NCBI GenBank assembly: GCA_964036665.1 | Contig: OZ038526.1 | Span: 26,536,001-26,600,000 of the forward strand | Reading direction: 5' to 3' | Length of the DNA stretch: 64,000 bases | DNA from: Gordius sp. MW1 | Taxonomy: Eukaryota > Nematomorpha > Gordioida > Gordea > Gordiidae | Shown: positions 53,319 to 64,000 of the stretch, in pieces | How positions within the stretch are numbered: the first letter of the stretch is position 1 | Layout: each line of letters begins with the position of its first letter | Notes under the pieces: model-generated | The model's database searches: none | The model's input: only the letters and a program-made list of their open reading frames with translations | What the model was told of the DNA's origin: nothing | Translations under genes and position numbers: made by a program

Positions 53319-55935
53319 ACCTACGACGGTCCCAAGTCCTGTGCAAAAAGTAGAGGGTAGGCGTCAGGTCGGAAACCGGCTATAAAAACAAACTCAAAAA
53401 TCAGGTATTTTCAAAAAAGATTTTACAAGAGAAAGCTAGGGCGTCCTCCACAAACGATGGGCACTGCATACCCCCCCCCGTGCAAAGTGAAAAATTTACT
53501 AGGGTTACTGCCCAACTCACAACCAAAGCATTTAAGGAAATTAGTTGTGGAAAGAATGCGATTACCGTGCTGGAATGTGGGAACGTTGACGGGGAAGAGC
53601 ATCGAGGTTACACAAATGCTAAAAAGAATAAACACGTCGTCTGCCTATAAGAGACGAGGTGGAACGGAACCAAAGCTCGGGAGTTAGGAGAAGGCTACCA
53701 ATTATTCTACAATGGGTCACCAGATAGTAGAAACGGGGTCGGGGATATAGGCTAAATCCCGAAAAGGCACAATCCCGAAGCTACGATAATGCTACTGCTA
53801 CGATTTTCAATTTTCATATGTTTTTTAATTTTAAAGTTTTATCATATCCCCGATAATATTATGTAGTTTCAATCAATTAAAGAGCTATAATTGGGTGCAA
53901 CCTTTACAATTTTCTTATGTAAGAATCACATTTAATTTGTTAAATTTATAATGAAATATTTTTACCCACCAGGATTATAAAGATCAAAATAAGGGTTTCA
54001 CATTATAAAAAAAAATATCACTTTTTTGAAGCTTTTCATACTTGTTGTTATCCTATATATAATTTTTATAATTTTCAATTAATTCAAGAAGCCAGATTTG
54101 GGTGCAATGCTTAATATCTACTTGTACATGAAAATTTATAAAATCTGGAACAAATTTATATATATTGTTAGCTTTATACAATAAAACAGTTAATATTATT
54201 GTTTTAATATTTTATAAGACTTTGTATGCATTATGATTGATTGACAATCTTTTAAATTGGTTATACTTTTAAAAATTTAATTTAGATTCTGTTGTCTAAC
54301 ATTAAGTGTATTAAATATTTTATTATTAATTTAGGGAATCAAAATTTATTTAATTAGTTTGAGGAGTTTATATTTTATATTATTAATGCTAAGCAATTTA
54401 ATACCTAAAAAATTATAAATTAATGTACTTATCATGCTAACGTGTGTTCATAAAGAATCAATATAACTTTCTTTTCAATCTACAACAAATTAAATTTGAT
54501 ACCTTATTTTATATGTTCTTATTATTACAAAGAGATTTAGTAAACAATATATAATTAAATCTTTAATGATAATGTTTTTTATTTTTTTATAAATTAAAGT
54601 GTAGGAGTGAAATTATTCCCTACTTTCACTTGTTTTTTAATGTTCATGGATGTGTTTAGCAAATCTATTTTAATGAATATTATCCTAAATTACTGATGAT
54701 TTATGTTAAAATCACTTATTAAAATATTAGTATACAAATCATTTGCCTTTTATAATTGAAATCAGTAAGAAACTTAAGAGTTATCTAAAAATCTCCTGCA
54801 CTTTTACAGTTCCACTGAAATTAAAGCTGTTACATTTAAAAAAGGGAGTAAGTTGTTACTTAATAAGTATTTATAAAACAAGAAATAAATTTAATTTATA
54901 CATCAGAAATTAAATCATAAACTTGTAACTACATGTATATGGATATTTGCAATTACAAATATGGGATGTGGGGTGACTAAAAGGTGAGGCTGGAGATGGG
55001 AGAAGCTTAGGATTTTTGGGGGGAACATGTTTCCTATTTCCATCTGAGTTTAGGTAAGTGAACTGTTGGCAAATGCATTGATACGGTTATAGTGTATCAT
55101 TAAAATTCGGGATTATGCGCTTTCGGGATTTAGCCTAGGAACCACGGGGTCGGTATTGTTCTAAGCGAATCGTTCAAAGACAAAGTGGAGAGAGTCAAGC
55201 GGTGTTCCGACACGCTAATGTGGGTGAAGATTGCAGATCAAAGGGGCTTCATAAGCGTTATGTGCGCGTATGCTCCCCGAATTGGGTGTATGGAATCCAT
55301 ATGGAATTAGAAAAAGACATATTCTTCGATTCATTGGAAAATGAAATACACGGAATCGAACAGAAAGAAAGGCTAATTATAGGGGCGGATTTAAAAGGAA
55401 GTAATGGAAAGGTGGAAAGGATATTTTAATAAACTTATGAATATTGTAAATGACAAGAATTTCCTTCGCAAAAATGCTCCAAACATAAGTATGGTCGAAC
55501 TCTTTCAGGAGGATGAGGTTAGTACACAAATGATCAAGATGCAAAAAGGAAAAGCAGATGGCCCAGATGGAATACCTATCGAGGCATTGATGTCGTGAAG
55601 ATGGAGTCACCACCATGACGAACCTCCTTAACAAGATATTGGTAGAAGAGCGAATTCTAATCAATGGAAGGCAAGCACGATTATAATACTTTTATTTAAA
55701 AGCAAAGGATTCCCTCAGGACTGTGGCAATTACAGAGCTATCAAGCTAACTTGCCACTTCCTGAAGCTTATGGAAAGGATCTTAGTAACAAGGCTGAAAA
55801 CGAGGTGGAAATATAGTCTAACCAATTCGGATTTGTGCGGCAAATCCTCGACCCAATCTTCGCACTATGACAAATGATGGATAAGTACAGTGAAAAGAGG
55901 AAAGACTTACATATGGTCTTTATTGACTTTCAGTA
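53319..55935 (+). mobile_element. RTE-type LINE, 3'-truncated, split by a TIR element
   Basis: 5' end ACCTACGACGGTCCCAAGTC. Left part 53319-53742 holds the untranslated leader and the start of the coding region (LPCWNVGTLTGKSIE, the RTE endonuclease start). After the insertion, 55154-55400 continues the endonuclease (GIVLSESFKDKVE, KDIFFDSLENEI, GADLKG). 55404-55600 is the linker and RT start (ERWKGYFNKLMN, KMQKGKADGPDGIPIEAL), then in shifted frames FKSKGFPQDCGNYRAIKL and KTYIWSLLT/MVFIDFQ. It ends near 55935, in the middle of the RT domain, instead of at a 3' tail. Several frame changes and a large deletion within the endonuclease mark it as dead. Confidence 0.85.
53743..55143. mobile_element. 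1.4-kb Mutator-like TIR element inside the LINE
   Basis: The LINE reading frame is interrupted with a 9-10-bp duplication ACGGGGTCGG (53733-53742 and 55144-55153). Inverted ends carry TAGGCTAAATCCCGAAA and ATAATCCCGAA-type sequence on both sides. The body is AT-rich with no coding potential, so it is non-autonomous. Confidence 0.85.
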
Positions 55936-56697
55936 TTCCCTTTAAATCAAAACATTTAATAAAATTACATGAGAATATTTAACTTTCAATAAGCAGTTTA
56001 TATTAATTTGATTAATTTATTTCAGTTATTACAGGTAAGTTATAAACTTAGAACAAAGATATTTATTGAATTATATGGCACTAATAACTATTTTTAAAGC
56101 AATGAAATTTGTTAAGATTTAAAATAAATAAACAAAAAGAAATTTGTGAAGAAATTTAACTTACTTATAATTGAATATACGAAGCTATTATCTTAAATTA
56201 CTTAAACGTAAATTTATAGTAAATAGAATAAAAATGTTTTAAAGTCAAATTGAAAAATGAATGAATGCTACAGGATAAAAAATTTGATGTTACGACATTA
56301 TTTTAAAAAATTTAGCAATTAATAAACTATATATTTAATAAAAATTATATATTTATATAATTGTCTGATTTTTAAGGGGGTATGTGATTCCATGCCCGTT
56401 TATATAATCTCAAGCCCCTTTAATCTAGATTATAAAATGTCAGGCCCATTCAAGCCCGTTAAAAAAAACCTCAGGCCCGCCCAAGCTAGTTCCATTAATT
56501 GTTGAGCCCGTCCAAGCCCGGCTGTTAAAATTTTTATAACACAAAACCCGTCCGTACCCGCCCGTTGGCCGGGCTCTTAGGCCCGTCGGCAGGCTGGGCC
56601 TGCCCGTGCATATCTCTAATTCAAATTATACACTAATCATAACTTTGCTAGAAACATTGAAAAATGAAACATGTATATGACTAAGGATGTTATTTAA
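55936..56697. other. Intergenic DNA with a GCCCG-rich hAT end
   Basis: 55936-56380 is A/T-rich without features. 56385-56630 has repeated AAGCCCG, CAGGCCC and GCCCGTCC words and ends GCCCGTGCATATCTCTA, the complement of a hAT-type tip TAGAGATATGCACGGGC. The left end was not found. Related GGCCC-rich stretches are at 9475 and 59890. Confidence 0.45.
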
Positions 56698-57842
56698 GTG
56701 CACAGTAAGAAATTAAAAAATGCGCAGTAAAATATGCTCAGTAATATATTTAAGTGCGCAGTAAATTATTAAAAATTGCACAGTTAATTAATAATAAATT
56801 GCTCAGTAATTAAATAAAATTGCACAGTTAATCAACAATAAATTGCTCAGTAATTTAATAAAATTGCTCAATAATTTAGTAAAATTGCTCAGTAATTAGA
56901 TAGCCATTCTTAGATTTTATAATATTTCTCAGTAATTTTGTAGCAATGAGCATTGCTCAGCATGGGCCTACGCAGGGGGAGGGGGCTGCCCCCCCCCATA
57001 ATTAAAAAAAAAAATTTCAATACAAAAACCCTTAAAAATTAAAAAAATATTATGTTTTGCCCCCCCCCCCCTAATTTGTCAGGGGGAGGCAGGGAGTGCC
57101 GCTGCCCCTCCCCCCATAAGGAGACTTTTTTTTGCTCGCCGAAAAATTTTTGGTAAGGAAATTTTTTGGATGTCGAGACCTTTTTTTTTGCTCGCCGAAA
57201 AATTTTGGTAAGGAAATTTTTTTTTGATTCTGCCCCCCCCCCCCCCCCCCTAATTCAAAACCTGCGTACGCCCATGTTGCTCAGTAATTTAATAACATAG
57301 CTCAATACCTCAATAATTTAATAAAATTGCTTAATAATTTGAAATGATAAGTATTTTTTGAGAATTGCTCAGTAATTTAATAACATTGCTCAGTACCTCA
57401 ATAATTTAATAAAATTGCTTAATAATTTGAATCGATAAGTCGTTTTTGAGCATTGCTCAGTAATCAAAACACAACTTAGTTTTAAGTAACTGTGCAAAAA
57501 TCATATTTAATGAACAGCATCGTAATAAATAACTGAACAAATGAATTTAATACTATGCAAAAAATGATTTTACTGAATATTATTTTTTTACTGAGCATTT
57601 ATTATTTTACTGTTCATTTGATTATTTTACTGCGCATTTGATTATTTTACTGTGCATTTGAATTTTCTACTGCGCGAAAATTTAATTTTTTACTGTGCAA
57701 AAAATTATTTTACTGAATATTATTTTTTTTACTGAGCATTTAATTATTTTACTGTGCATTGATTATTTTACTGCGCATTTGATTATTTTACTGTGCATTT
57801 GAATTTTCTACTGCGCGAAAATTTAATTTTTTACTGTGCACA
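56698..57842. mobile_element. Foldback element built from GCnCAGTAA repeats
   Basis: Both ends are inverted and repeat one word: GTGCACAGTAA, GCGCAGTAA, GCTCAGTAA on the left, and TTACTGCGC, TTACTGTGC repeated about fifteen times on the right up to TTACTGTGCAC. TTAA flanks both ends (56694-56697; 57843-57846), suggesting a TTAA target. About thirty copies of the word in 1.1 kb look like dense protein-binding sites. A duplicated block of about 105 bp is at 57554-57840. A hAT MITE is inserted at 56961-57276. No ORF. Confidence 0.65.
56961..57276. mobile_element. hAT MITE, CATGGGC family, nested in the CAGTAA foldback
   Basis: Ends CATGGGCCTACGCAGG and CCTGCGTACGCCCATG, perfect 8-bp duplication TTGCTCAG (56953-56960 and 57277-57284). 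The interior holds C and G runs and a duplicated TTGCTCGCCGAAAAATTTT block. Same family as 15034-15179. Confidence 0.9.
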
Positions 57843-57956
57843 TTAATTTGTTCTCTATAACTAAATTGCAAACGTTACACACACGATATCTCAGAGCCTT
57901 TCAACCTAGTTATGGGCTATAGCTTATAGCGCCTTATGTGACTATGGGCTAAAAAT

Positions 57957-58986
57957 CAGAGGTCAGATTTGTTAGGAATTTTATGCCCTAACCCGGCCCG
58001 GTTCAATTTTTTAAATTCATCGCCCGCCCGAGCCCGCCCGAACCTTCTAGGTGCCTGCCCGGGCCCGCCCAAAACATTAAAGCTGCCCGAACTGCCCGTC
58101 CCGAAATATTAAATTTGCCCGTTAGGCATTATGCGATCTTAAATTCTATCGACCACTATTAAAATATAAACATTAAATTAATGGCATTTAAAAAAAATAT
58201 GCAATATTTTATTATCTCAAATAAAATCTAATTTCCTATATTATTTAAAAGTCGAATGATTTTTTCTAGGTCAAAAAATGTTAGTATTTTGTCTTTCAAA
58301 AAAACTTGGCCAGATAGCACTGGCGGAACCGCTTTAGGTCACAATACTTTAATAAGTTAAGTGATAATGCATTAAGGGACAAACATGTTGAAACATTTAA
58401 AAATCATATAATAGCAAAATATTAATTTAATGAGCCGATGACTATGAAAATATTTATGTAGCAATTTTTTTAATTAAGTTTAAAGTTTAATAAATAACAA
58501 TAAACAAAATTATACTCCCCTTTTGAGTTAACCCGTTTGCCCTACCTATAAATAAACTTCTTAATGAATAAAATTAGTTCAATTAGTCAATCTGTGCCCT
58601 GTTAAAACTTACTTTTTTGATAAAAAGACTATCAATAGAATTTAAATGCAATTTAAAAAAAGAAAGGCATAGAAGTTTTTTATCATAAAAATAAGTAGTA
58701 ATTTAGCGAAAGCGACCAATGATAAGGGAATAATAAAGGCTAATTGGAGAAACTTTGTCAAGGCGAATCAAGTTTCTTAACTTTTTTAGCATTTTAATAT
58801 GCAATTAAATAAAAAGTAACAAAATAACACTATTTAAAAAATCTCATTAAGCCCGAATGCCCGAATCCTATCTTCAACATGCCCGCCCGGGCCCGCCCGA
58901 AAACAAAAATTTAGGACAGTTGCCCGGCCCGGCCCACGGGCCGGGCCTGTTCGGGCAGTGGGCCGGGCCGGGCAATCTGGTCTCTG
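57957..58986. mobile_element. hAT element, CCCG-rich family, full length
   Basis: Ends CAGAGGTCAGATTTG and, inverted, CAGAGACCAGATTG. Sub-terminal CCCGCCCGAGCCC and GCCCGCCCGGGCCCG arrays on both sides. Flanks CTAAAAAT and CTATAAAT (7 of 8 match). The flanks also carry the repeated phrase CTATGGGCTATAGCTTATAG on both sides. No transposase in the 1-kb body. Confidence 0.8.
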
Positions 58987-60415
58987 CTATAAATAACTAT
59001 GGGCTATAGCTTATAGTCTCTTTAAAAGACTAGGCTATGTAGCGGGGAGGCTCTAAGCGCGCTAGTACTAAGCGTTTTACCATCATTAAGAGGATGACAA
59101 TATAAAATAGACAATACTCAACTGTGGAAATAATATAATAGTTATAGCAATTAAATAAGAATTTGTAGTGGGGTGGGTAGGAAATGTAATATTTATTTCA
59201 TGTAATTTAATCTTTTTTTTGGACACTAAGTAAGTCAAACGGATTTGTATATAGATGGCTTAAATCCATGTTAATCAATGCACACACTTAAAGAGATTTT
59301 TATCTTTCACATTTATTCCTTTTGAATTTCGTGAAATATGGATTATAAACAATTTGCTTATAATGTATTTTAATTTTATTTCCTAGTATATGACTTACCT
59401 TAAATTAACATAACTTAAAGTAGCCTCTCTATTTAAAACAAATATAAAATAGTATATATTTTATATTAAAGTTAATGTATATTATGCAAAATAATTAAAT
59501 TTGGTATTTTAGGGGTTTATTGCATTTGCATCTTAATACACCTAAGCCAATTTCCAATTACACTTAAAGTAACTGTACGCAACCATAAACAGGCGGATAT
59601 CTAATTACACAAGAGCTTTAACGCTTAGCATTCCTTTTATATTTTAAATAATAATATTTTAAAAAAAGTCGTTTTTGCAATCCCATTTTAACATAAAAAT
59701 TTAGTGTATAATATTAGAAATGTGATCTTGAACTAATCACAACATTTGGAGGTATTAATCAAGAAATTTACGTAATATTTTTACGCAACAAGATGTGGAA
59801 AGTTGTAAAAGCCTTACATAATCCACAGATTCAATCGGGATATATTATGTATAAATATTAGTATTTTAGCAATAAATTCAATTTATTTAATGGGACGGGC
59901 TTACGGTTTATTTAAGTAAGGGCTAGGCCTGAAGTGCATTGACAATAATACTCATGGGATCAGGAGGGCTTTTCCAAGGTATGGGCAGCCTCAAGTGCCA
60001 CAAATTTTCAGGACGGCCAAGGGGGGGGGGGGTCGATAAGTTTCAGAATGGTTGCGGAATCCAACCTCCTGAAAGTAACCCGTTAGAAATCTATAATTTC
60101 AATATTTAAAATGGAAGAACTTTTGTATGGTGCAAAACATATTCTTACTGCTTCTATGACCACTTGGGCGACTTTTAAGTAATTGTAATGGACCCTACTA
60201 AATAAATTAAATTTTTTAATAAATACTGTTAGGAAGATTTTACTAATAAATATTATTGTTCGATATTCTTTAAAATAAGAAAGCTAATAAGTTTGGCATA
60301 GATTTATGGAAGTGATGTAACATTATTATTTATAACAGTTGATGTTTCTACTATAGTTTAAAAAGAAATGGTTCATAGATAAATAATGTCTATTATGGCT
60401 AATTAGCGCATGAAG
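58987..60415. other. Intergenic DNA, no gene seen
   Basis: AT-rich. 59890-59945 carries GGACGGGCTTACGG and GGCCTGAAGTGCA, related to the hAT end at 9475. 59990-60030 has a 10-G run. An isolated 23-codon frame (60111-60182) is not supported by anything else. Confidence 0.4.
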
Positions 60416-61160
60416 CAGGCCCGTAGCCAGGATTTTCACGGGGGGGGGGAAATCTGGCAAAAGTTCCCCCCCCCATTTTATTTGTAATTAAAAGTAAGCA
60501 TTAAACTACCAAAAAGTAGGGCTCGCTGCTGGGCCCACTCGGCTAAGCGGTCAGGCAGGCTACCGTTCTAAATTGAGATTTTTAAGTAGGCCTGGGCGGG
60601 CACCATAATGAGATTTTTTATATAGTTTACTATTTTTTTGTTACCTTACTATTTATACAAATTCTAGAATTAGATCAAAAAATTTTAAAAATAAGAAAAA
60701 AATAATTATTGAAATTTAAAAATCGTTATTTTGGGCTTGGCTGTCCGGACAGCATTAGTTAATTGGGCAAATAAAGGGTTTTGGCTGACCTTGGCAGGCA
60801 ATTTAGTTTTCAGTGATGGGTTCTAGCAGAAAATGTTAGACAAATATAAAAAATGGTAAAAGTATGAATATTATATAGAATGAGGAACATTATAATAATC
60901 GCTTAGTTATCTACTTCCTGGGGCGATCTGATGTTTTCACGGCAAATGAATGTTCAAACAAGGTTTTTTTTTCATAGCAATTTTCACAATTATATTCGGA
61001 AACGCATTTTGTCAAAAATTAAATCAAAAAAATTAGATGTATATATATATTACGTTTCTAGGTTTTTATAAGTGTCTTAAAGTCTTTGATGTAACTAAAC
61101 TATAATATTTTAACCCATTGAGTTTAGTCATTTGTCAAAAAAACAGGCCCTACGCCACTG
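60416..61160. mobile_element. hAT element, GTAGCCAGG family, with a nested degenerate MITE
   Basis: Left end CAGGCCCGTAGCCAGGATTT followed by a G run; right end CCCTACGCCACTG (inverted CAGTGGCGTAGGG). The ends are the same type as hAT3 at 21106. Flanking 8-mers GCATGAAG and GCTTGGAG match at 6 of 8. Inside, 60515-60830 resembles a diverged CCCG-family MITE (GGCGGGCACCATAATGAGATT; TTGGGCTTGGCTGTCC). No transposase in it. Confidence 0.65.
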
Positions 61161-61691
61161 GCTTGGAGTTATTCGATGTTTTTTATACACTACATTTTTG
61201 TTTTAAAGAATGACAATGAATTTAAAAAGAAAGAGATACAATTAAAAATTGTCATAATATTACTATCCAATATTACACAATACATTGCTCACCAGCGTTG
61301 CACGTTTATTGGGAGAGGATTAATATTTCTTTAATTAAGGAGATGTCCAAGGCTAATATTTTTAAAGGCCTTGATGATTTAAATGAGCTATTTGCCTTAA
61401 ACTTTATAATTAAAGATATGTAATTATGTAATTAATTAATAGTTAAAAACCATCTTACGATAAAAAAAGTTATTTTCTAGCATAGGCATAACTAGGATTT
61501 ACTTATGGGTAGTGTTAAAAAATTTTCAAGGTGAAATTTTTTTGGAAATATTTTTTTTGGATAAAAATGTTTCTAAAAGTTTAAAGTGACAATAGCGTAA
61601 AAAAATAAAATACTAAAAACAAAATTCCAACAAATATTTATTTATATTCAATAACAATATAAAAATGACATTGGCGAAAAGCTAAATTAAC

Positions 61692-62003
61692 AACACTTTG
61701 TTAAACAAGGTGGACCCAAAGGCATAATGCTGTCAAAAGATTTTATGAATTTGAAGAAGCCATAAGAATTGCGTAAAAATTCAGAAGAGGGGTTTCAAAC
61801 TATTTTACCAGTGTTTCAACATTTGCAAAAAGTCATGATTTTTCCATTACTATTCCTAGTTCAAAAGGTCTAAAATGCAGACAACATGCCCCGAAGCCTA
61901 TTATAGGATCTCGTTGTATAATGCCTTTTTGGATTCGAACTAAAATCCAACAAATACTTATGGAATTTGATACCCTGTTTATTAAATTCCCCGTTCAAAT
62001 CAC
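61692..62003 (+). pseudogene. hAT transposase remnant (DUF4371/ZMYM-like), C-terminal half
   Basis: Reads TRWTQRHNAVKRFYEFEEAI, the L-C-x-T-R-W..R-H.A block of TTF/ZMYM-like hAT transposases, then KGLKCRQHAPKP and FWIRTKIQQILMEFD, matching the region where such proteins have GRQ.HR.N and IPFLDHL..QL. Several stops are present. It runs plus, towards and almost into the minus-strand N-terminal fragment at 62030. Confidence 0.6.
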
Positions 62004-62029
62004 CCCTTAAATATTAAATAATTTTTTAA

Positions 62030-62900
62030 TATTAGCAAAATATTATGAAGATGATCTTGAAGGAGCAGAAGAGCAATTTTAATCCGATACCTGCAAGTAC
62101 ACAATACTTACAAAAAGCTCCTCCAAGCTTTTTGGAATAACATAACCATGGCCATTGTTTAAACCACTGATATTGAAATTTTAAATTACGAGGTCCAGAT
62201 TTGGGGAACTCGAAGCTTTCCCCAGGTTGCCAGATTAATTTAAAAACTTTAAATTTCTCCATCCCAATCAAATTTGAGTATATAATTGTCTATGTCATGG
62301 TCATCTAAATAAGTATTTAATATATTCTGAATGTTATCCTCACTAATATCTATTTTAGACTCCACACTGGCAGTACCTAGAAAAGTTAGTGTTTGATTAT
62401 TTTCTAAAAAAAATTCTAGAGAGTTAGTTTTAACAAAGAGTAAATTACCTTGATCTCTTGGTGCTTGATTATTCTCTTTTTCTTGTATTCTTAGTCTTAC
62501 AGAATTAATACAATCTTTTTCTATAGAAATAGATTCTAGAATCTATATTTAGCTTATATAATTTATTTATTACCCTCATCCTGATCTCTATGTTCCTCTT
62601 CTTCTCCTACTGAATTAGTACTAACATTTTCTAAACTAAATTCTAGAATCTAGAGTAAATTATAATAATTTGGAAATTACCTTGATCTCTTGTTGTTTGA
62701 TTATCCTCTTTTTCTTGTATTCTGTCTTACAGAATTAATACAATCTTTTTCTATGGAAATAGATTCTAGAATCTATATTTAGCTTATATAATTTATTTAT
62801 CACCCTCATCCTGATCTCTATGTTCCTCTTCTTCTCCTACTGAATTAGTACTAACATTTTCTAAATCAAATTCTAGAATCTAGAGTAAATTTTAATAATT
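62030..62900 (-). pseudogene. hAT transposase N-terminal half (TTF zinc finger) with duplicated exons
   Basis: On the minus strand the order is: acidic start LENVSTNSVGEEEE..DQDEG, a 31-bp GT-AG intron (GTAATAAATA...AAATATAG), exon ILESISIEKDCINSV..RIQEKENNQAP, and this exon-intron-exon unit is present twice in tandem (about 62447-62660 and 62685-62895, roughly 238-bp period, over 95 percent alike). Downstream comes TASVESKIDISEDNIQN and, in another frame, the TTF zinc finger FQYQWFKQWPWLCYSK and GGAFCKYCVLAG (62032-62271). The catalytic part does not follow in this orientation. Non-functional. Confidence 0.6.
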
Positions 62901-63485
62901 TTACTTTTCTCCTTTGAAAAGTTAATTTTTTTAGGGAAGTAGTTTTAAATGGAAGGATATTGTTGGCGTTTCTTCATATTAAAATTTCGGGAAAAGGAAA
63001 GGGGAGATATTTATTTAAAATTTAAATTTTAAATAAAATTTATAAATTTTGAACATATAAAAATAGAAAAAGCAACATAAAACTTAATACACTTCCACAA
63101 AAATAATTAATAAATTATAATTATCAGTATTCAGTAATATATGTGTGCAAATACAATATAAAAATTTTATTATTGGAAACTCATGGGTAGTGTTACAACC
63201 TTACAGCATACCCTTGCGTACGTTAATATTTTCCAGCATCAGACAGTTTTGGCATCAATTAGTTAACATTACTTGATTAAGGTTATCCTGATATTTTTAT
63301 AGAAATACTTTCAGTTTATAATTTTTATTTGTTTAAAAACACTACTCAAATTTAACTAATAATTTATGCAAAGAAACATACACCAAAAGCAGTAGAATAA
63401 ATATTGTGGTTTCTAATTAGAGGCGATAAATTTTCAATTTTGATATATTTTGTAACATTTCGCTAAAAGTGGACATTTTTTAAAA
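62901..63485. other. Upstream region of U2AF65
   Basis: AT-rich, no repeat ends or ORFs recognised. The U2AF65 promoter and 5' untranslated region should be in the right part; I cannot point to a TATA box or initiator. Confidence 0.4.

Positions 63486-64000
<515 letters not shown>

Noticed and set aside
60111-60182. 23-codon frame MEELLYGAKHILTASMTTW...
   Set aside because: It could be a first exon, since a GT-AG intron of about 54 bp can be drawn, but the joined product is uninformative and nothing else supports it.

Overview
The window is eukaryotic and almost certainly from an invertebrate animal with an AT-rich genome crowded with transposons. The evidence is a seven-transmembrane rhodopsin-class receptor, U2AF65 with canonical GT-AG introns, the ESCRT-II subunit SNF8 and the Elongator subunit ELP6, all set among hAT, Mutator-like, Harbinger, Helitron-like, LINE, SINE and LTR elements. 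The introns I can place are tiny (32 bp in the receptor; 33, 35 and 45 bp in U2AF65; about 31 bp in a transposase remnant), and SNF8 and ELP6 have none. This points to a lineage with miniaturised introns, although intergenic DNA is not compact. I cannot name the species.

Layout. 0-1.1 kb: end of a large palindromic foldback element with a GC-rich core. 1.2-3.8 kb: unrecognised sequence between two direct repeats of about 250 bp. 4.0-7.4 kb: LINE fragment, array of tRNA-related SINE units, Helitron-like piece and a Harbinger MITE. 8.1-9.3 kb: receptor gene. 9.3-15.2 kb: AT-rich intergenic DNA with foldback and hAT MITEs. 15.46-29.37 kb: one old foldback element opened by successive insertions of a LINE, three hAT elements (one inside another), a 3.7-kb palindrome made of G-rich 55-62-bp repeats, and a Mutator-like element. 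30.6-31.4 kb: SNF8 (minus). 31.6-33.2 kb: Mutator-like element. 34.0-39.4 kb: repeats and intergenic DNA. 39.4-43.9 kb: a hAT copy split by a very young LTR element. 46.8-47.1 kb: a possible small spliced gene of unknown function. 47.8-48.4 kb: ELP6 (minus). 48.5-52.7 kb: Ty3/Gypsy element (minus) with a MITE in one of its LTRs. 53.3-55.9 kb: RTE-type LINE split by a TIR element. 56.7-62.9 kb: foldback, hAT and rearranged transposase remnants. 63.5-64.0 kb: first exons of U2AF65, running off the window.

The host genes are unrelated housekeeping or signalling genes (endosomal sorting, tRNA wobble modification, pre-mRNA splicing, signal reception) and do not form a pathway or operon. The strongest signal is in the transposable elements. 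Target-site duplications of 3, 5, 8 and 9 bp are still readable, so the order of insertion can be worked out. A GC-rich repeat module sits repeatedly at the dyad centre of otherwise different palindromic elements; this is the feature I find most unusual. Almost all ORFs in the poly-C/poly-G tracts are low-complexity shadows and are not annotated as genes.
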